From the NCBI GenBank assembly GCA_018065375.1, contig JAGHTJ010000189.1:1-14774 (forward strand): DNA of 14,774 nucleotides, in the 5' to 3' direction. The notes beneath the pieces were generated by a model that saw nothing but the letters and a program-made list of their open reading frames with translations, was not told the origin of the DNA and did not search any database. A program made the translations under genes and the position numbers. This document shows positions 6,679 through 13,969 of this stretch, in pieces (the stretch's first letter is position 1; the number at the start of each line of letters is the position of its first letter). Source of the stretch: Candidatus Equinaster intestinalis (GTDB lineage Bacteria > Bacillota_A > Clostridia > Oscillospirales > Acutalibacteraceae).

Positions 6679-6706
6679 AGCGGATGCTGCGGCATCCGCT
6701 GTTTTT
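6679..6706 (+). terminator. Terminator of the arginine operon
   Basis: A 9-bp perfect stem, AGCGGATGC (6679-6687) with GCATCCGCT (6692-6700), has a 4-nt loop followed by G and five T. Confidence 0.92.
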
Positions 6707-6747
6707 ATAAAAATATTTCCAAACCGTAAAAAATCAATCCCGCATAA

Positions 6748-6776
6748 TTGACAAATCTTATCGGTAAATATATAAT
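6748..6776 (+). promoter_or_regulatory. Promoter of the M23 peptidase gene
   Basis: Perfect TTGACA (6748-6753), 17-bp spacer, and TATAAT (6771-6776). The start is near 6783, giving a 60-nt leader that holds only a weak hairpin (CCCG-CAAAA-CGGG). I see no recognisable riboswitch. Confidence 0.85.
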
Positions 6777-6843
6777 TATTTTAACGTGGTATTACGAAGT
6801 TTTCCCGCAAAACGGGTAGCATTACTTACTTTTAGAAGGCGTT

Positions 6844-8202
6844 ATGAAAGAATTGTTTTATGCAGTTTTTTGTGCCGTTCAGTTTTCCTTTCTGAAATTA
6901 AAGGGCGGCATAAAAAATATAGGTGTTTCCTTTAAAAATGCCGCCGGAAATCTTTTGGCGACACTTAAATATTTCTTCAAAATTGCCGCTCCGTATTTTA
7001 AGGCATTAAAAAGTAAAGCCTTTATAATATGGGGCTTGATTATGGTAGCTTTGTTTGTGGGAGGATTTGTGTTTGTCAGCCGAACCATGCATATTTACGA
7101 GGTTACCATGGAAAACGATTGCATAGGCTACACGAGAAATGAAGAGGCGCTGAATACCGCAGTTGAGTCCCTTAAAAAGCAGTTTCCGGGGGATAAGGAG
7201 ATTGAAGCGGAGCTCGAAAAATTCGGTATAAAGCAGGTGCAAACCAATAACATTTTCCTTAAAACGCTTGATGACACCGAACTTAAAAACACCGTGATAA
7301 ACTGCTGTGATACAATCAGTTTTGCAAGCTGTGTTTATATAGATAACGAGCGTAAGCTCTGCGCCTACGGAGATAAAACAATAAACAATGTTATCACCAA
7401 TTTTAAAAAGGATAAATCCAAGGCGGTAAGCGACTACACCTCATGCGAATTTGAGCTTTTAAATACCCTCGATTTGCGAAGTGAATGTGTAGCCGTAAGG
7501 GATATTACCGAAAAGGAAATCTACCGTACACTTTATGATATTTTCAATAAGGAATTAAAATACCGTGTTACTTTCCTCAAAACCGAGGAAACCGAAATAC
7601 CGTATCTTACGAGCTATACGCGAAGCGATAAGCTTGAAATAGGCGATAAGGTTATAAAGCAAAGAGGGGTAAACGGAATTACAAAAACCGAAAAGCGTAT
7701 AGTTGTTGAAAACGGCAAAACGGTAGAGGAAAAGGTTGTCAGCCAAAAAACCACAAAAAAAGCCGTTACCGAGAAAATTCTTGTCGGTAACGGATACTTC
7801 AGCGGACTTGACAGTCATTCGGGACTTTTTCTGCCGGTTGAGGGCAAGCTTGTTTCGGGCTTCGGAGTTCGCTCCGACCCCTTTACAAAGGAAGCGGCAA
7901 TGCATACCGGCCTTGATATTTCAGCCCCGATGGGCACCGAAATTATGGCGGCGGCAGACGGTAAGGTGGTTAAGGCGTCCGACACCAATAACGGCTACGG
8001 AAACTGCGTAATAATAGAGCATTATGACGGTTACAGAACACTTTACGGCCATTGCTCGGAGCTTCTCGTTGAGGTGGGAGACTATGTAAGCGCCGGCGAG
8101 GTTATTGCCCTCGTTGGTTCTACCGGCAGGTCTACCGGACCGCATCTGCATTTTTCGATTATTATTGACGGCGTTTTCACCGACCCGAGCGTTTATTTTT
8201 AA
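6844..8202 (+). CDS. Membrane-anchored G5 / M23 peptidoglycan endopeptidase
   Basis: This 452-residue protein probably cuts peptide cross-links in the cell wall outside the membrane. It has an N-terminal basic, amphipathic stretch of about 58 residues, then one membrane segment (about 59-79) that probably acts as an uncleaved anchor. An extracytoplasmic region of unassigned fold (about 85-235) follows. A G5 domain spans about 240-316, with the T-x-K-x-x-V-x-x-G-K-x-V-x-x-x-V pattern. A LytM/M23 metallopeptidase domain spans about 328-446. Zinc ligands are visible: His354 and Asp358 in H-T-G-L-D, and His434-x-His436 in H-L-H-F, with another conserved His403 in Y-G-H. All catalytic residues are present, so it should be active. 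The start has AGAAGG at 6834-6839. It has its own promoter and converges on the lipoprotein gene, the two stop codons overlapping. Confidence 0.9.
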   Translation: MKELFYAVFCAVQFSFLKLKGGIKNIGVSFKNAAGNLLATLKYFFKIAAPYFKALKSKAFIIWGLIMVALFVGGFVFVSRTMHIYEVTMENDCIGYTRNEEALNTAVESLKKQFPGDKEIEAELEKFGIKQVQTNNIFLKTLDDTELKNTVINCCDTISFASCVYIDNERKLCAYGDKTINNVITNFKKDKSKAVSDYTSCEFELLNTLDLRSECVAVRDITEKEIYRTLYDIFNKELKYRVTFLKTEETEIPYLTSYTRSDKLEIGDKVIKQRGVNGITKTEKRIVVENGKTVEEKVVSQKTTKKAVTEKILVGNGYFSGLDSHSGLFLPVEGKLVSGFGVRSDPFTKEAAMHTGLDISAPMGTEIMAAADGKVVKASDTNNGYGNCVIIEHYDGYRTLYGHCSELLVEVGDYVSAGEVIALVGSTGRSTGPHLHFSIIIDGVFTDPSVYF

Positions 8203-8507
8203 GGCTTACAAACCTTGCAGGCGGAATATCCGTCATTTAAAAGCTTCTGCTTGTCGGAAGTCTTGTTTTCGCCGCAGCTGGTTTTATATCGGCAGTTTTC
8301 GGTGTGGAATTTTTTGGTTTCGGGATTAAAATAATAAACGGTGTCGCTCGAAAGCGGCTTTTCCTTTACGGAAAATTTACTTTTGTAACCGCCGGCGGTT
8401 TCCTTTGCGGTTTGGTCGGGCGGGAATACAATCTGCTCGGCCGCCGGGCTGCAGCCGCAGATAAATGCAAGGGATAAAGCAATTAAAATAACAAATAACC
8501 TTTTCAT
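8199..8507 (-). CDS. Small lipoprotein with C-terminal His/Cys-rich domain
   Basis: This 102-residue protein has a classic lipoprotein signal: M-K-R, a hydrophobic core, then I-C-G-C-S, with Cys19 as the likely lipidated residue. After a low-complexity stretch (about 20-54) comes a compact domain (about 57-102) with V-Y-Y-F-N-P-E-T-K-K-F-H-x-x-x-C, a further Cys78, and G-Y-S-A-C-K-V-C-K-P at the very end. His68, Cys72, Cys97 and Cys100 are a plausible metal-binding set. This arrangement is common at the C-termini of secreted nuclease-like and ComEC-related proteins of Bacillota (Ada-like metal-binding fold), but here it stands alone. The start is uncertain: ATGs at 8519, 8510 and 8507 are in frame. 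GGGTG at 8517-8513 and the predicted transcript start near 8516 favour 8507 or 8510. Function unknown. Confidence 0.75.
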   Translation of the reverse strand: MKRLFVILIALSLAFICGCSPAAEQIVFPPDQTAKETAGGYKSKFSVKEKPLSSDTVYYFNPETKKFHTENCRYKTSCGENKTSDKQKLLNDGYSACKVCKP

Positions 8508-8522
8508 CATATCACCCATTTA

Positions 8523-8551
8523 ATTATACAAAAAAATCTCAATAAATTCAA
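8523..8551 (-). promoter_or_regulatory. Promoter of the lipoprotein gene
   Basis: On the minus strand: TTGAAT (8551-8546), 17-bp spacer, TATAAT (8528-8523). The start near 8516 would exclude the most upstream ATG (8519) and leaves a very short leader. The box pair overlaps the uvrC ribosome binding site region on the other strand. Confidence 0.6.
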
Positions 8552-8562
8552 GGATATTGCTT

Positions 8563-9561
8563 ATGCTTACCGAAAAAAAGAAAGAACTGAAAAGAAAAGC
8601 AAATACTCTGCCGCTTCTTCCGGGAGTTTACATTATGAAGGACGCGGCGGATAATATCATTTATATCGGTAAGGCGATAAAGCTTAAAAACCGCGTTACA
8701 CAGTATTTCGGTTCGGAAACAAACCACGCCGAAAAGGTCCGCAGAATGACCTCAAAGGTGAACGATTTCGATTATATCGTGTGCGATAGCGAGTTCGAGG
8801 CGCTTACCCTCGAAAACTCCCTTATAAAGCAGTATATGCCCAAGTATAACATACTGCTTAAGGACGATAAGGGCTATCACTATGTTCATATTACGGACGA
8901 AAAATGGCGCAGAATAGAGGCTGTAAAAAACGATAAGGGCAAGGGAACATTTATAGGTCCCTATAATTCCGGCAGGGTGGTAAAGCAGACGGTTGAGCAG
9001 GCGCAAAAGATTTTTAAACTGCCCGATTGCTCGAGAAATTTCGATAAACCCTCCAAGCCCTGCCTTAATTTTCATATAGGTCAGTGCTCGGCGCCCTGCA
9101 GAAATAAAATTACGGTAGAAGACTATAACGAAAGCCTTGAAGCGGCAATAAGCTTCATTAAAAAGGGCGGCGCGGCGGCAGACGATATAGAGGTTTTGCG
9201 CGAGAAAATGGAAAAGGCGGCAAATGAGCTTAATTTTGAGTATGCCGCAAGACTGCGGGACCGCATAAATTCAATCAACAAGATAACCGAAAAGCAAAAG
9301 GTAATTGTATCCGATACTCTGCGGCACGATTGTATTGCATCGGTTATGGCGGCGGATAAAATCTGTGTGCAGGTTTTCGTTTTCAAAAACGGTCACCTTA
9401 ACGACAGCGAGCATTTCGTATTTGATGCTCCCGCCTCGAAAGAGGAGTTTTATGCCGAGTTTCTGCCTCAATACTACCAAAGCAGAGATATTCCAAAAGA
9501 AATTTGGCTCGATTGTATGCCCGAGACCGAAAAGCTTCTTGAACGCTGGCTTTCGGAATAA
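8563..9561 (+). CDS. uvrC: UvrC N-terminal half (GIY-YIG nuclease, UVR domain)
   Basis: This 332-residue open half begins with the GIY-YIG nuclease domain: P-G-V-Y at 20-23, Y-I-G-K at 34-37, Arg44, and the later glutamate in L-T-L-E-N-S. These match the residues known for UvrC 3' incision. A cysteine cluster follows (C-S-A-P-C region), and then the UVR domain that binds UvrB, recognisable by L-N-F-E-Y-A-A-R-L-R-D-R-I. ATG 8563 is supported by AAGGA at 8550-8554; a TTG six bases upstream is in frame but less likely. The half ends at W-L-S-E before TAA, near the natural boundary between the two nuclease halves. Alone it resembles a Cho-like 3' nuclease in domain content, with the UVR domain added. 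Confidence 0.85.
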   Translation: MLTEKKKELKRKANTLPLLPGVYIMKDAADNIIYIGKAIKLKNRVTQYFGSETNHAEKVRRMTSKVNDFDYIVCDSEFEALTLENSLIKQYMPKYNILLKDDKGYHYVHITDEKWRRIEAVKNDKGKGTFIGPYNSGRVVKQTVEQAQKIFKLPDCSRNFDKPSKPCLNFHIGQCSAPCRNKITVEDYNESLEAAISFIKKGGAAADDIEVLREKMEKAANELNFEYAARLRDRINSINKITEKQKVIVSDTLRHDCIASVMAADKICVQVFVFKNGHLNDSEHFVFDAPASKEEFYAEFLPQYYQSRDIPKEIWLDCMPETEKLLERWLSE

Positions 9562-9574
9562 TCCGAATATTCGG
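9552..9574 (+). other. Hairpin with the uvrC internal stop codon in its loop
   Basis: TTCGGA (9552-9557) pairs with TCCGAA (9562-9567) around the loop ATAA, which contains the TAA stop (9559-9561). The second arm also belongs to the perfect 12-bp palindrome CCGAATATTCGG (9563-9574), so two alternative hairpins are possible. It might be chance, a trace of a small mutation templated by the repeats, or a structure affecting termination. Confidence 0.5.
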
Positions 9575-9624
9575 CGGTCAGCCTTTTTGTTCCTCAAAAG
9601 GGGGACAAGAAAAAGCTTACCGAT

Positions 9625-10386
9625 ATGTGTGCCTCGAATGCGGCAGAGCATTTGTCTCATATAATAGAACGGAATATGAGGGAGACGGCGGCGCTCTCGG
9701 AAATCGCGAGCCTGCTCGGTCTTTCAAAGCCTCCGAGGTATATAGAATCCTACGATATTTCCAATACCGCGGGCAGTGAAAATGTTGCGGGAATGGTAGT
9801 ATTTAAGGACGGCAGAGCCTATAAATCCGCCTACCGTAAATTTAGAATCAAGAGCTTTTCGGGGCAGGATGATTTTCGCTCTCTCGCCGAGGTTATAGAC
9901 CGCCGCTTCACCGAATACGAAAAGGGTGAGGACGAGGCATTTAGTACCCTGCCCGACCTTATTTTGCTTGACGGCGGAAAGGGTCAGCTTTCGGCAGTTT
10001 TGCCGATAATCGAAAAACACGGAGTGCAGGTTGCGGTTTTCGGTATGGTTAAGGATAATAAACACCGCACAAGCGCCATTGCGAGCGAGGGCGGAAATAT
10101 AGTTATAAAGTCCAACCGAAGTGCATTTACCCTCATTACACAAATTCAAGACGAGGTACACCGTTTTGCAATAGGCTATCATAAAAACCGCCGCAGTAAA
10201 TCAATGATTGACAGCGAGCTTACAAAAATCGAGGGCATCGGCAGTAAAAAGGCGGCGGCGCTTCTTAAAACATTCAAAACAGTTAAAAACATTAAATCGG
10301 CAGGCAAGGAAGAACTGATGAAGGTTGCCTTTATCGGTGAAAAAGATGCCGAAAACATCATAAATTATTATAAGGAAAGCTTTTAG
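9625..10386 (+). CDS. uvrC: UvrC C-terminal half (RNase H-like nuclease, HhH)
   Basis: The first ATG after the internal stop is 9625, giving 253 residues. It carries the RNase H-like endonuclease of UvrC, with the acidic residues in S-Y-D-I-S-N and L-L-D-G-G-K-G-Q, and K-H-R-T and H-R-F-A-I-x-Y-H-K-x-R-R segments. A helix-hairpin-helix pair for DNA binding lies at the end (I-E-G-I-G-S-K-K-A-A-A-L-L and later). No proper ribosome binding site precedes 9625: the nearest purine run, GGGGGA, is about 20 nt upstream. Independent initiation therefore looks poor, and conserved family sequence between the stop and this ATG would be lost. The stop is three bases before the MATE gene start. Confidence 0.75.
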   Translation: MCASNAAEHLSHIIERNMRETAALSEIASLLGLSKPPRYIESYDISNTAGSENVAGMVVFKDGRAYKSAYRKFRIKSFSGQDDFRSLAEVIDRRFTEYEKGEDEAFSTLPDLILLDGGKGQLSAVLPIIEKHGVQVAVFGMVKDNKHRTSAIASEGGNIVIKSNRSAFTLITQIQDEVHRFAIGYHKNRRSKSMIDSELTKIEGIGSKKAAALLKTFKTVKNIKSAGKEELMKVAFIGEKDAENIINYYKESF

Positions 10387-10389
10387 GAT

Positions 10390-11772
10390 ATGTTGAGCAA
10401 ATTTTTCGGAGATAAAAAATTTTATAAGCGTGTAATCGCTCTGGCATTGCCGATTATGATTCAAAACGGAATTACAAATTTCGTAAATATGCTGGATAAT
10501 ATTATGGTAGGCCGTATCGGTACCGAGCAGATGACGGGTGTTGCAATATGCAATCAGCTCTTTTTCGTTTTCAATCTCTGCATTTTCGGCGCCGTATCGG
10601 GTGCGGGAATTTTCACCGCGCAGTATTACGGCAGTAAAGACCATAAGGGCGTGCGCGATACCTTCCGTTTTAAGCTTATTCTCGGTCTTGTAATTACCGT
10701 TATAGGTGTTCTCATATTTTATTTCGGCGGCGATTATCTTATAGGTCTTTATCTGCGCGGAGAGGGAAGTCCCGAATCTGCGGCGGCGTCACTTTCCTTT
10801 GCGAAAGAGTATATAATCATAATGCTTATCGGATTTTTCCCGAATTTTATGGCGCAATGCTATTCGAGTACACTCCGCGAAACCGACCAGACCGTTATGC
10901 CCATGGTTGCGGGCGTTTCGGCGGTTTTTGTAAATCTCATTCTTAATTACATACTCATTTTCGGCAACTTCGGAGCTCCTGCGCTCGGTGTAAAGGGTGC
11001 GGCAATAGCAACCGTAATTTCTCGCTTTGCCGAGCTTTTAACGGTGGCAATTTACACCCACCTTTCCAAAAAGAAAAATCCGTTTATCGTGGGGGCATAT
11101 AAAAGCTTCAGGGTACCTAAAAAGCTTGTTACCGGCATAATTTCAAAGGGTATGCCGCTTATGCTTAACGAAACCATGTGGGCGGCGGGTATGGCGGTGC
11201 TTGCGCAGTGCTATTCCGAAAGAGGTCTCGAAACGGTGGCGGCGAATAATATCTGCCAAACATTTTTCGATGTATTTTCGGTTGCCTTTATGGCGGTCGG
11301 CGTTTCAATAGGTATAATTTTGGGACAACTGCTTGGCTCCGGTGAAATCGAAGAAGCCAAACGCTCGGCAACCCGCCTCATTACCTTCTCGGTTATGGTG
11401 GGAATTGTTGTAGGCGGGGTATATTTTGCCTGCGCCGGTTTAATACCCGAGTTTTATAATACCGAAGCTTCGGTTAAGGAGCTTGCGGCAAACCTTATGA
11501 GAATAAATGCGGTTTATATGGCGGTTGATGCCTTCGCCCACGCAACATACTTTACCCTGCGCTCGGGCGGTCAAACCTTCATCACATTCGCGTTTGACAG
11601 CGGCTTTGTATGGGCGTTTGTGGTGCCTACGGCATTTATCTTAAGCCGTTTTACGAGTATCGGTATTATTCCGCTTTTTGCGATATGTCAGATGTCAAGT
11701 ATCTTAAAGGATATTATAGGTTATATATTCGTAAAACGCGGAAAATGGGCAACCAAAATAGTTACGGATTAA
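10390..11772 (+). CDS. MATE family efflux transporter
   Basis: This 460-residue integral membrane protein has about 12 hydrophobic segments in two six-helix halves, the layout and length of MATE (multidrug and toxic compound extrusion) transporters. These export cationic drugs or metabolites using Na+ or H+ gradients. The N-terminal half shows A-L-P-I-M-I-Q-N, the V-N-M-L-D-N-I-M-V-G-R-I-G segment and A-V-S-G-A-G-I-F-T-A-Q-Y-Y-G, all typical of the family. The substrate cannot be read from sequence. It starts three bases after uvrC ends, so it is probably co-transcribed with it. The best purine-rich site (AAGGA, about 13 nt upstream) is rather distant, and its translation may depend on coupling to the uvrC C-terminal half. 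It ends at its own terminator. Confidence 0.92.
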   Translation: MLSKFFGDKKFYKRVIALALPIMIQNGITNFVNMLDNIMVGRIGTEQMTGVAICNQLFFVFNLCIFGAVSGAGIFTAQYYGSKDHKGVRDTFRFKLILGLVITVIGVLIFYFGGDYLIGLYLRGEGSPESAAASLSFAKEYIIIMLIGFFPNFMAQCYSSTLRETDQTVMPMVAGVSAVFVNLILNYILIFGNFGAPALGVKGAAIATVISRFAELLTVAIYTHLSKKKNPFIVGAYKSFRVPKKLVTGIISKGMPLMLNETMWAAGMAVLAQCYSERGLETVAANNICQTFFDVFSVAFMAVGVSIGIILGQLLGSGEIEEAKRSATRLITFSVMVGIVVGGVYFACAGLIPEFYNTEASVKELAANLMRINAVYMAVDAFAHATYFTLRSGGQTFITFAFDSGFVWAFVVPTAFILSRFTSIGIIPLFAICQMSSILKDIIGYIFVKRGKWATKIVTD

Positions 11773-11774
11773 AG

Positions 11775-11796
11775 GCGGTGAAAAACCGCTTTTTTT
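11775..11796 (+). terminator. Terminator after the MATE gene
   Basis: A short stem, GCGGT (11775-11779) with ACCGC (11785-11789), is reinforced by flanking A/T pairs and followed by seven T. It begins just after the stop codon. Confidence 0.8.
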
Positions 11797-11820
11797 CTTT
11801 TCAAAATTTTCCTTTTTTAA

Positions 11821-11849
11821 TTGACTTTATTGCCGTTATAATGTAAAAT
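11821..11849 (+). promoter_or_regulatory. Promoter of pyrH-frr
   Basis: TTGACT (11821-11826), 17-bp spacer, TAAAAT (11844-11849). Two other TATAAT strings nearby (11837 and 11849) have no -35 at a usable distance, so the start could differ by a few bases. Confidence 0.6.
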
Positions 11850-11883
11850 ATAATAGAAAAAATATGAAGTGAGGATGTGCAGT

Positions 11884-12588
11884 ATGGAACCGAAATATAA
11901 AAGAGTTTTAATTAAGCTTTCGGGCGAAGCGCTGGCAGGTGCAAAGGGAACAGGCATTGATTTTGATATTGTTCTCGGCGTTTGCGAGCAGATAAAAAAA
12001 TGTGTTGATATGGGCGTCCAGGTAGCGCTTGTTGTCGGCGGCGGAAATTTCTGGCGCGGCAGAAGCAGCGGTCAGATGGATAGAACAAGAGCCGACCATA
12101 TGGGTATGCTCGCCACCGTTATCAATGCTCTCGGATTGGCTGTCGGTCTTGAGCAGGTAGGTCTTACCGCGAGGGTTGAAACGGCAATCGAAATGAGGCA
12201 GATTGCAGAGCCCTATATCAGAGATAAAGCCGTAAGACATCTCGAAAAGGGCAGAGTAGTCGTTTTCGGTTGCGGTACGGGAAATCCCTTTTTCTCAACC
12301 GATACCGGTGCTGCGCTTCGTGCGGCTGAAATAGGCGCCGATATAATCTTTAAGGCAACGAATGTTGACGGCGTTTATGACAGCGACCCCAAAACAAACC
12401 CCGATGCCAAAAAGTATGATGAGGTTTCCTATTCCGAGGTTCTTGCCAAGGGTCTTCACGTAATGGATTCCACGGCGGCATCACTTTGTATGGATAATCA
12501 AATCCCGATTTTGGTTTTCAACCTGGATAAACCCGAAAACATCGTAAGGGCAATGCAGGGCGAAATAATCGGCACAATAGTAAAATAA
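11884..12588 (+). CDS. pyrH: UMP kinase
   Basis: PyrH phosphorylates UMP to UDP, feeding all pyrimidine nucleotides. The 234-residue length and fold motifs fit bacterial UMP kinase: K-L-S-G-E-A-L-A-G at the N-terminus, [37 protein letters not shown] nucleotide motif and [15 protein letters not shown] chose ATG 11884 because GTGAGGA (11869-11875) lies eight bases before it; ATG 11875 or GTG 11869 would start inside that site. It is the first gene of the widely conserved pyrH-frr pair, 18 bases before frr. Confidence 0.96.
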   Translation: MEPKYKRVLIKLSGEALAGAKGTGIDFDIVLGVCEQIKKCVDMGVQVALVVGGGNFWRGRSSGQMDRTRADHMGMLATVINALGLAVGLEQVGLTARVETAIEMRQIAEPYIRDKAVRHLEKGRVVVFGCGTGNPFFSTDTGAALRAAEIGADIIFKATNVDGVYDSDPKTNPDAKKYDEVSYSEVLAKGLHVMDSTAASLCMDNQIPILVFNLDKPENIVRAMQGEIIGTIVK

Positions 12589-12606
12589 AGAAAGCAGGTA
12601 ACAGGT

Positions 12607-13161
12607 ATGAACGAACTTATTAAAAACACCGAAGAAAAGATGGGCAAAACCCTCGATTCGCTTGACCGTGAGTATAAAGCGGTGCGCGTAGGCAGAGCAA
12701 CTCCTGCAGTGCTTGATAAAATAACGGTAGATTATTACGGTGCACCCACACCGATTCAGCAGATGGCGGCAATTTCGGTTCCCGAGCCGCGTATGCTTCA
12801 GATTCAACCGTGGGATGCTTCCACATTAAAAACCATCGAAAAGGCAATTCAAACCTCCGATATAGGAATAAATCCGCAGAATGACGGCAGAGTGCTTCGC
12901 CTTAACTTCCCGCCCCTTACGGAGGAGAGAAGAAAGGATATAGTAAAAGATGTTCGCAAGATGGCGGAGGATAATAAGGTTGCGATAAGAAATCTTCGCC
13001 GCGATGCTCTTGAAAAACTCAAGACAATGAAGAAAAATTCCGAAATCACCGAGGACGATCAGGCAAACGGCGAAAAGAAAATCCAAACCCTTACCGATAA
13101 GTTCTGCAAGGAGATTGACGACCTCGCCGCTCTCAAGGAAAAAGAAATACTCGAAATTTAA
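12607..13161 (+). CDS. frr: Ribosome recycling factor
   Basis: Frr acts with EF-G to split the post-termination ribosome. At 184 residues it has the standard length. The V-R-V-G-R-A-T-P-A-V-L-D segment, the central Y-Y-G-A-P-T-P-I-Q-Q-M-A region and the helical E-R-R-K-D-I-V-K segment with V-A-I-R-N-L-R-R-D-A are diagnostic of the L-shaped RRF. Its ribosome binding site is modest (AGCAGG, about eight bases upstream of ATG). A hairpin terminator separates it from uppS. Confidence 0.96.
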   Translation: MNELIKNTEEKMGKTLDSLDREYKAVRVGRATPAVLDKITVDYYGAPTPIQQMAAISVPEPRMLQIQPWDASTLKTIEKAIQTSDIGINPQNDGRVLRLNFPPLTEERRKDIVKDVRKMAEDNKVAIRNLRRDALEKLKTMKKNSEITEDDQANGEKKIQTLTDKFCKEIDDLAALKEKEILEI

Positions 13162-13191
13162 AAAAGAAATATTTTAAACTTAAAACAAAAT

Positions 13192-13242
13192 ACCATCAGG
13201 GTTGAAACTTTTGTGATAACAAAGCAGACCTGATGGTTTTTT
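13192..13242 (+). terminator. Hairpin-terminator between frr and uppS, possible attenuator
   Basis: A perfect 9-bp stem, ACCATCAGG (13192-13200) with CCTGATGGT (13229-13237), is extended by A/T pairs and followed by T6 (13237-13242). The long 28-nt loop holds a nested hairpin, TTTGT-GATA-ACAAA (13210-13223). The T-run ends exactly where the uppS ribosome binding site GAAAGGTG begins (13243). No promoter with proper spacing lies between terminator and uppS, so uppS, cdsA and the next gene seem to depend on read-through from pyrH-frr. Confidence 0.75.
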
Positions 13243-13255
13243 GAAAGGTGAAATT

Positions 13256-13969
13256 ATGTTATTCAAGAAAAAAGAAGAAGCCGAGCTTCGTATACCCGAG
13301 CATATAGCTATAATTATGGACGGTAACGGCAGGTGGGCAAAAAAGCGAGGCTTACCTCGAAGCGCGGGTCATATAGCGGGTGCAAAAACCTTTAAGGCGG
13401 TTGCGAGATACTGTAATAAAATCGGTGTAAAGCACCTTACGGCTTATGCCTTTTCAACCGAAAACTGGAAACGCCCCAAAGAGGAGGTTGACGGTATAAT
13501 GGACCTGCTTCGCGATTATCTTAAGGACTCCAAAAACTACATAAAAGAGAATATAAAGCTCAATTTCATAGGAGACCGCGCGGCGCTTCCCGATGATATA
13601 AAGGAGCTTATGCGCGTTGCTGAGGACGACAGTAAGAATGCTACGGGACTTTGCTGTTATCTTGCCATAAATTACGGCGGCAGAGACGAGATAGTTCACG
13701 CCGTAAGGCAGATAGCCCAAAGCGGAATAAAGCCCGAGGATATTACCGAAGATACAATTTCAAAAGAGCTTTATACAAACTATTATCCCGACCCCGATTT
13801 GATAATCCGTCCGAGCGGCGAGCAGAGGCTTTCGAATTTTCTTATATGGCAGTCGGCATATTCGGAGTTTTGGTTCTCCGATGTTTTGTGGCCCGATTTT
13901 TCGGAAAAGGACCTTGATGAGGCCATAGCGGCATATAATAGACGTGAGCGCCGTTACGGAGGTGTTTAA
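13256..13969 (+). CDS. uppS: Isoprenyl transferase (undecaprenyl diphosphate synthase)
   Basis: UppS adds isopentenyl units in cis to farnesyl diphosphate to make the C55 carrier for wall polymers. At 237 residues it is of family length. Motifs in order: H-I-A-I-I-M-D-G-N-G-R-W-A with catalytic Asp22, S-A-G-H, A-Y-A-F-S-T-E-N-W-K-R-P-x-x-E-V, N-Y-G-G-R-x-E-I-V, and the late D-L-I-I-R-P-S-G-E-Q-R-L-S-N-F-L-x-W-Q. The usual T-G-G-E or T-S-G-E is P-S-G-E here, a mild deviation. I chose ATG 13256 because GAAAGGTG (13243-13250) sits right before it; an in-frame TTG at 13241 lies in the terminator T-run. Its TAA abuts the cdsA ATG. Confidence 0.95.
   Translation: MLFKKKEEAELRIPEHIAIIMDGNGRWAKKRGLPRSAGHIAGAKTFKAVARYCNKIGVKHLTAYAFSTENWKRPKEEVDGIMDLLRDYLKDSKNYIKENIKLNFIGDRAALPDDIKELMRVAEDDSKNATGLCCYLAINYGGRDEIVHAVRQIAQSGIKPEDITEDTISKELYTNYYPDPDLIIRPSGEQRLSNFLIWQSAYSEFWFSDVLWPDFSEKDLDEAIAAYNRRERRYGGV

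Larger units (their letters stand above)
8563..10386 (+). pseudogene. uvrC: uvrC (excinuclease ABC subunit C) interrupted by one in-frame TAA
   Basis: The reading frame 8563-10386 encodes a full-length UvrC (607 codon positions, normal for the family) apart from a single TAA at 9559-9561, codon 333. No frameshift is needed. Translation of the codons after the stop resumes family sequence at once, including V-P-Q-K-G-D-K-K-K-L, which UvrC proteins carry at this point. UvrC makes both incisions in nucleotide excision repair. The N-terminal GIY-YIG nuclease cuts 3' of the lesion and the C-terminal RNase H-like nuclease cuts 5'. Both active sites look intact. A single-base nonsense change, a sequencing error, or a tolerated split protein are all possible; I cannot decide from one sequence. 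The two open halves are listed separately. Confidence 0.8.

Noticed and set aside
6783..6843. Riboswitch (for example c-di-AMP type) in the M23 gene leader
   Set aside because: The leader is only about 60 nt with a weak 4-bp hairpin, too short for that class, and no conserved motif is recognisable.
9541..9640. Programmed or accidental frameshift in uvrC
   Set aside because: Both parts are in the same frame and the codons between them encode conserved UvrC residues; only a stop codon separates them. The stop is TAA, so selenocysteine (TGA) and pyrrolysine (TAG) are also excluded.
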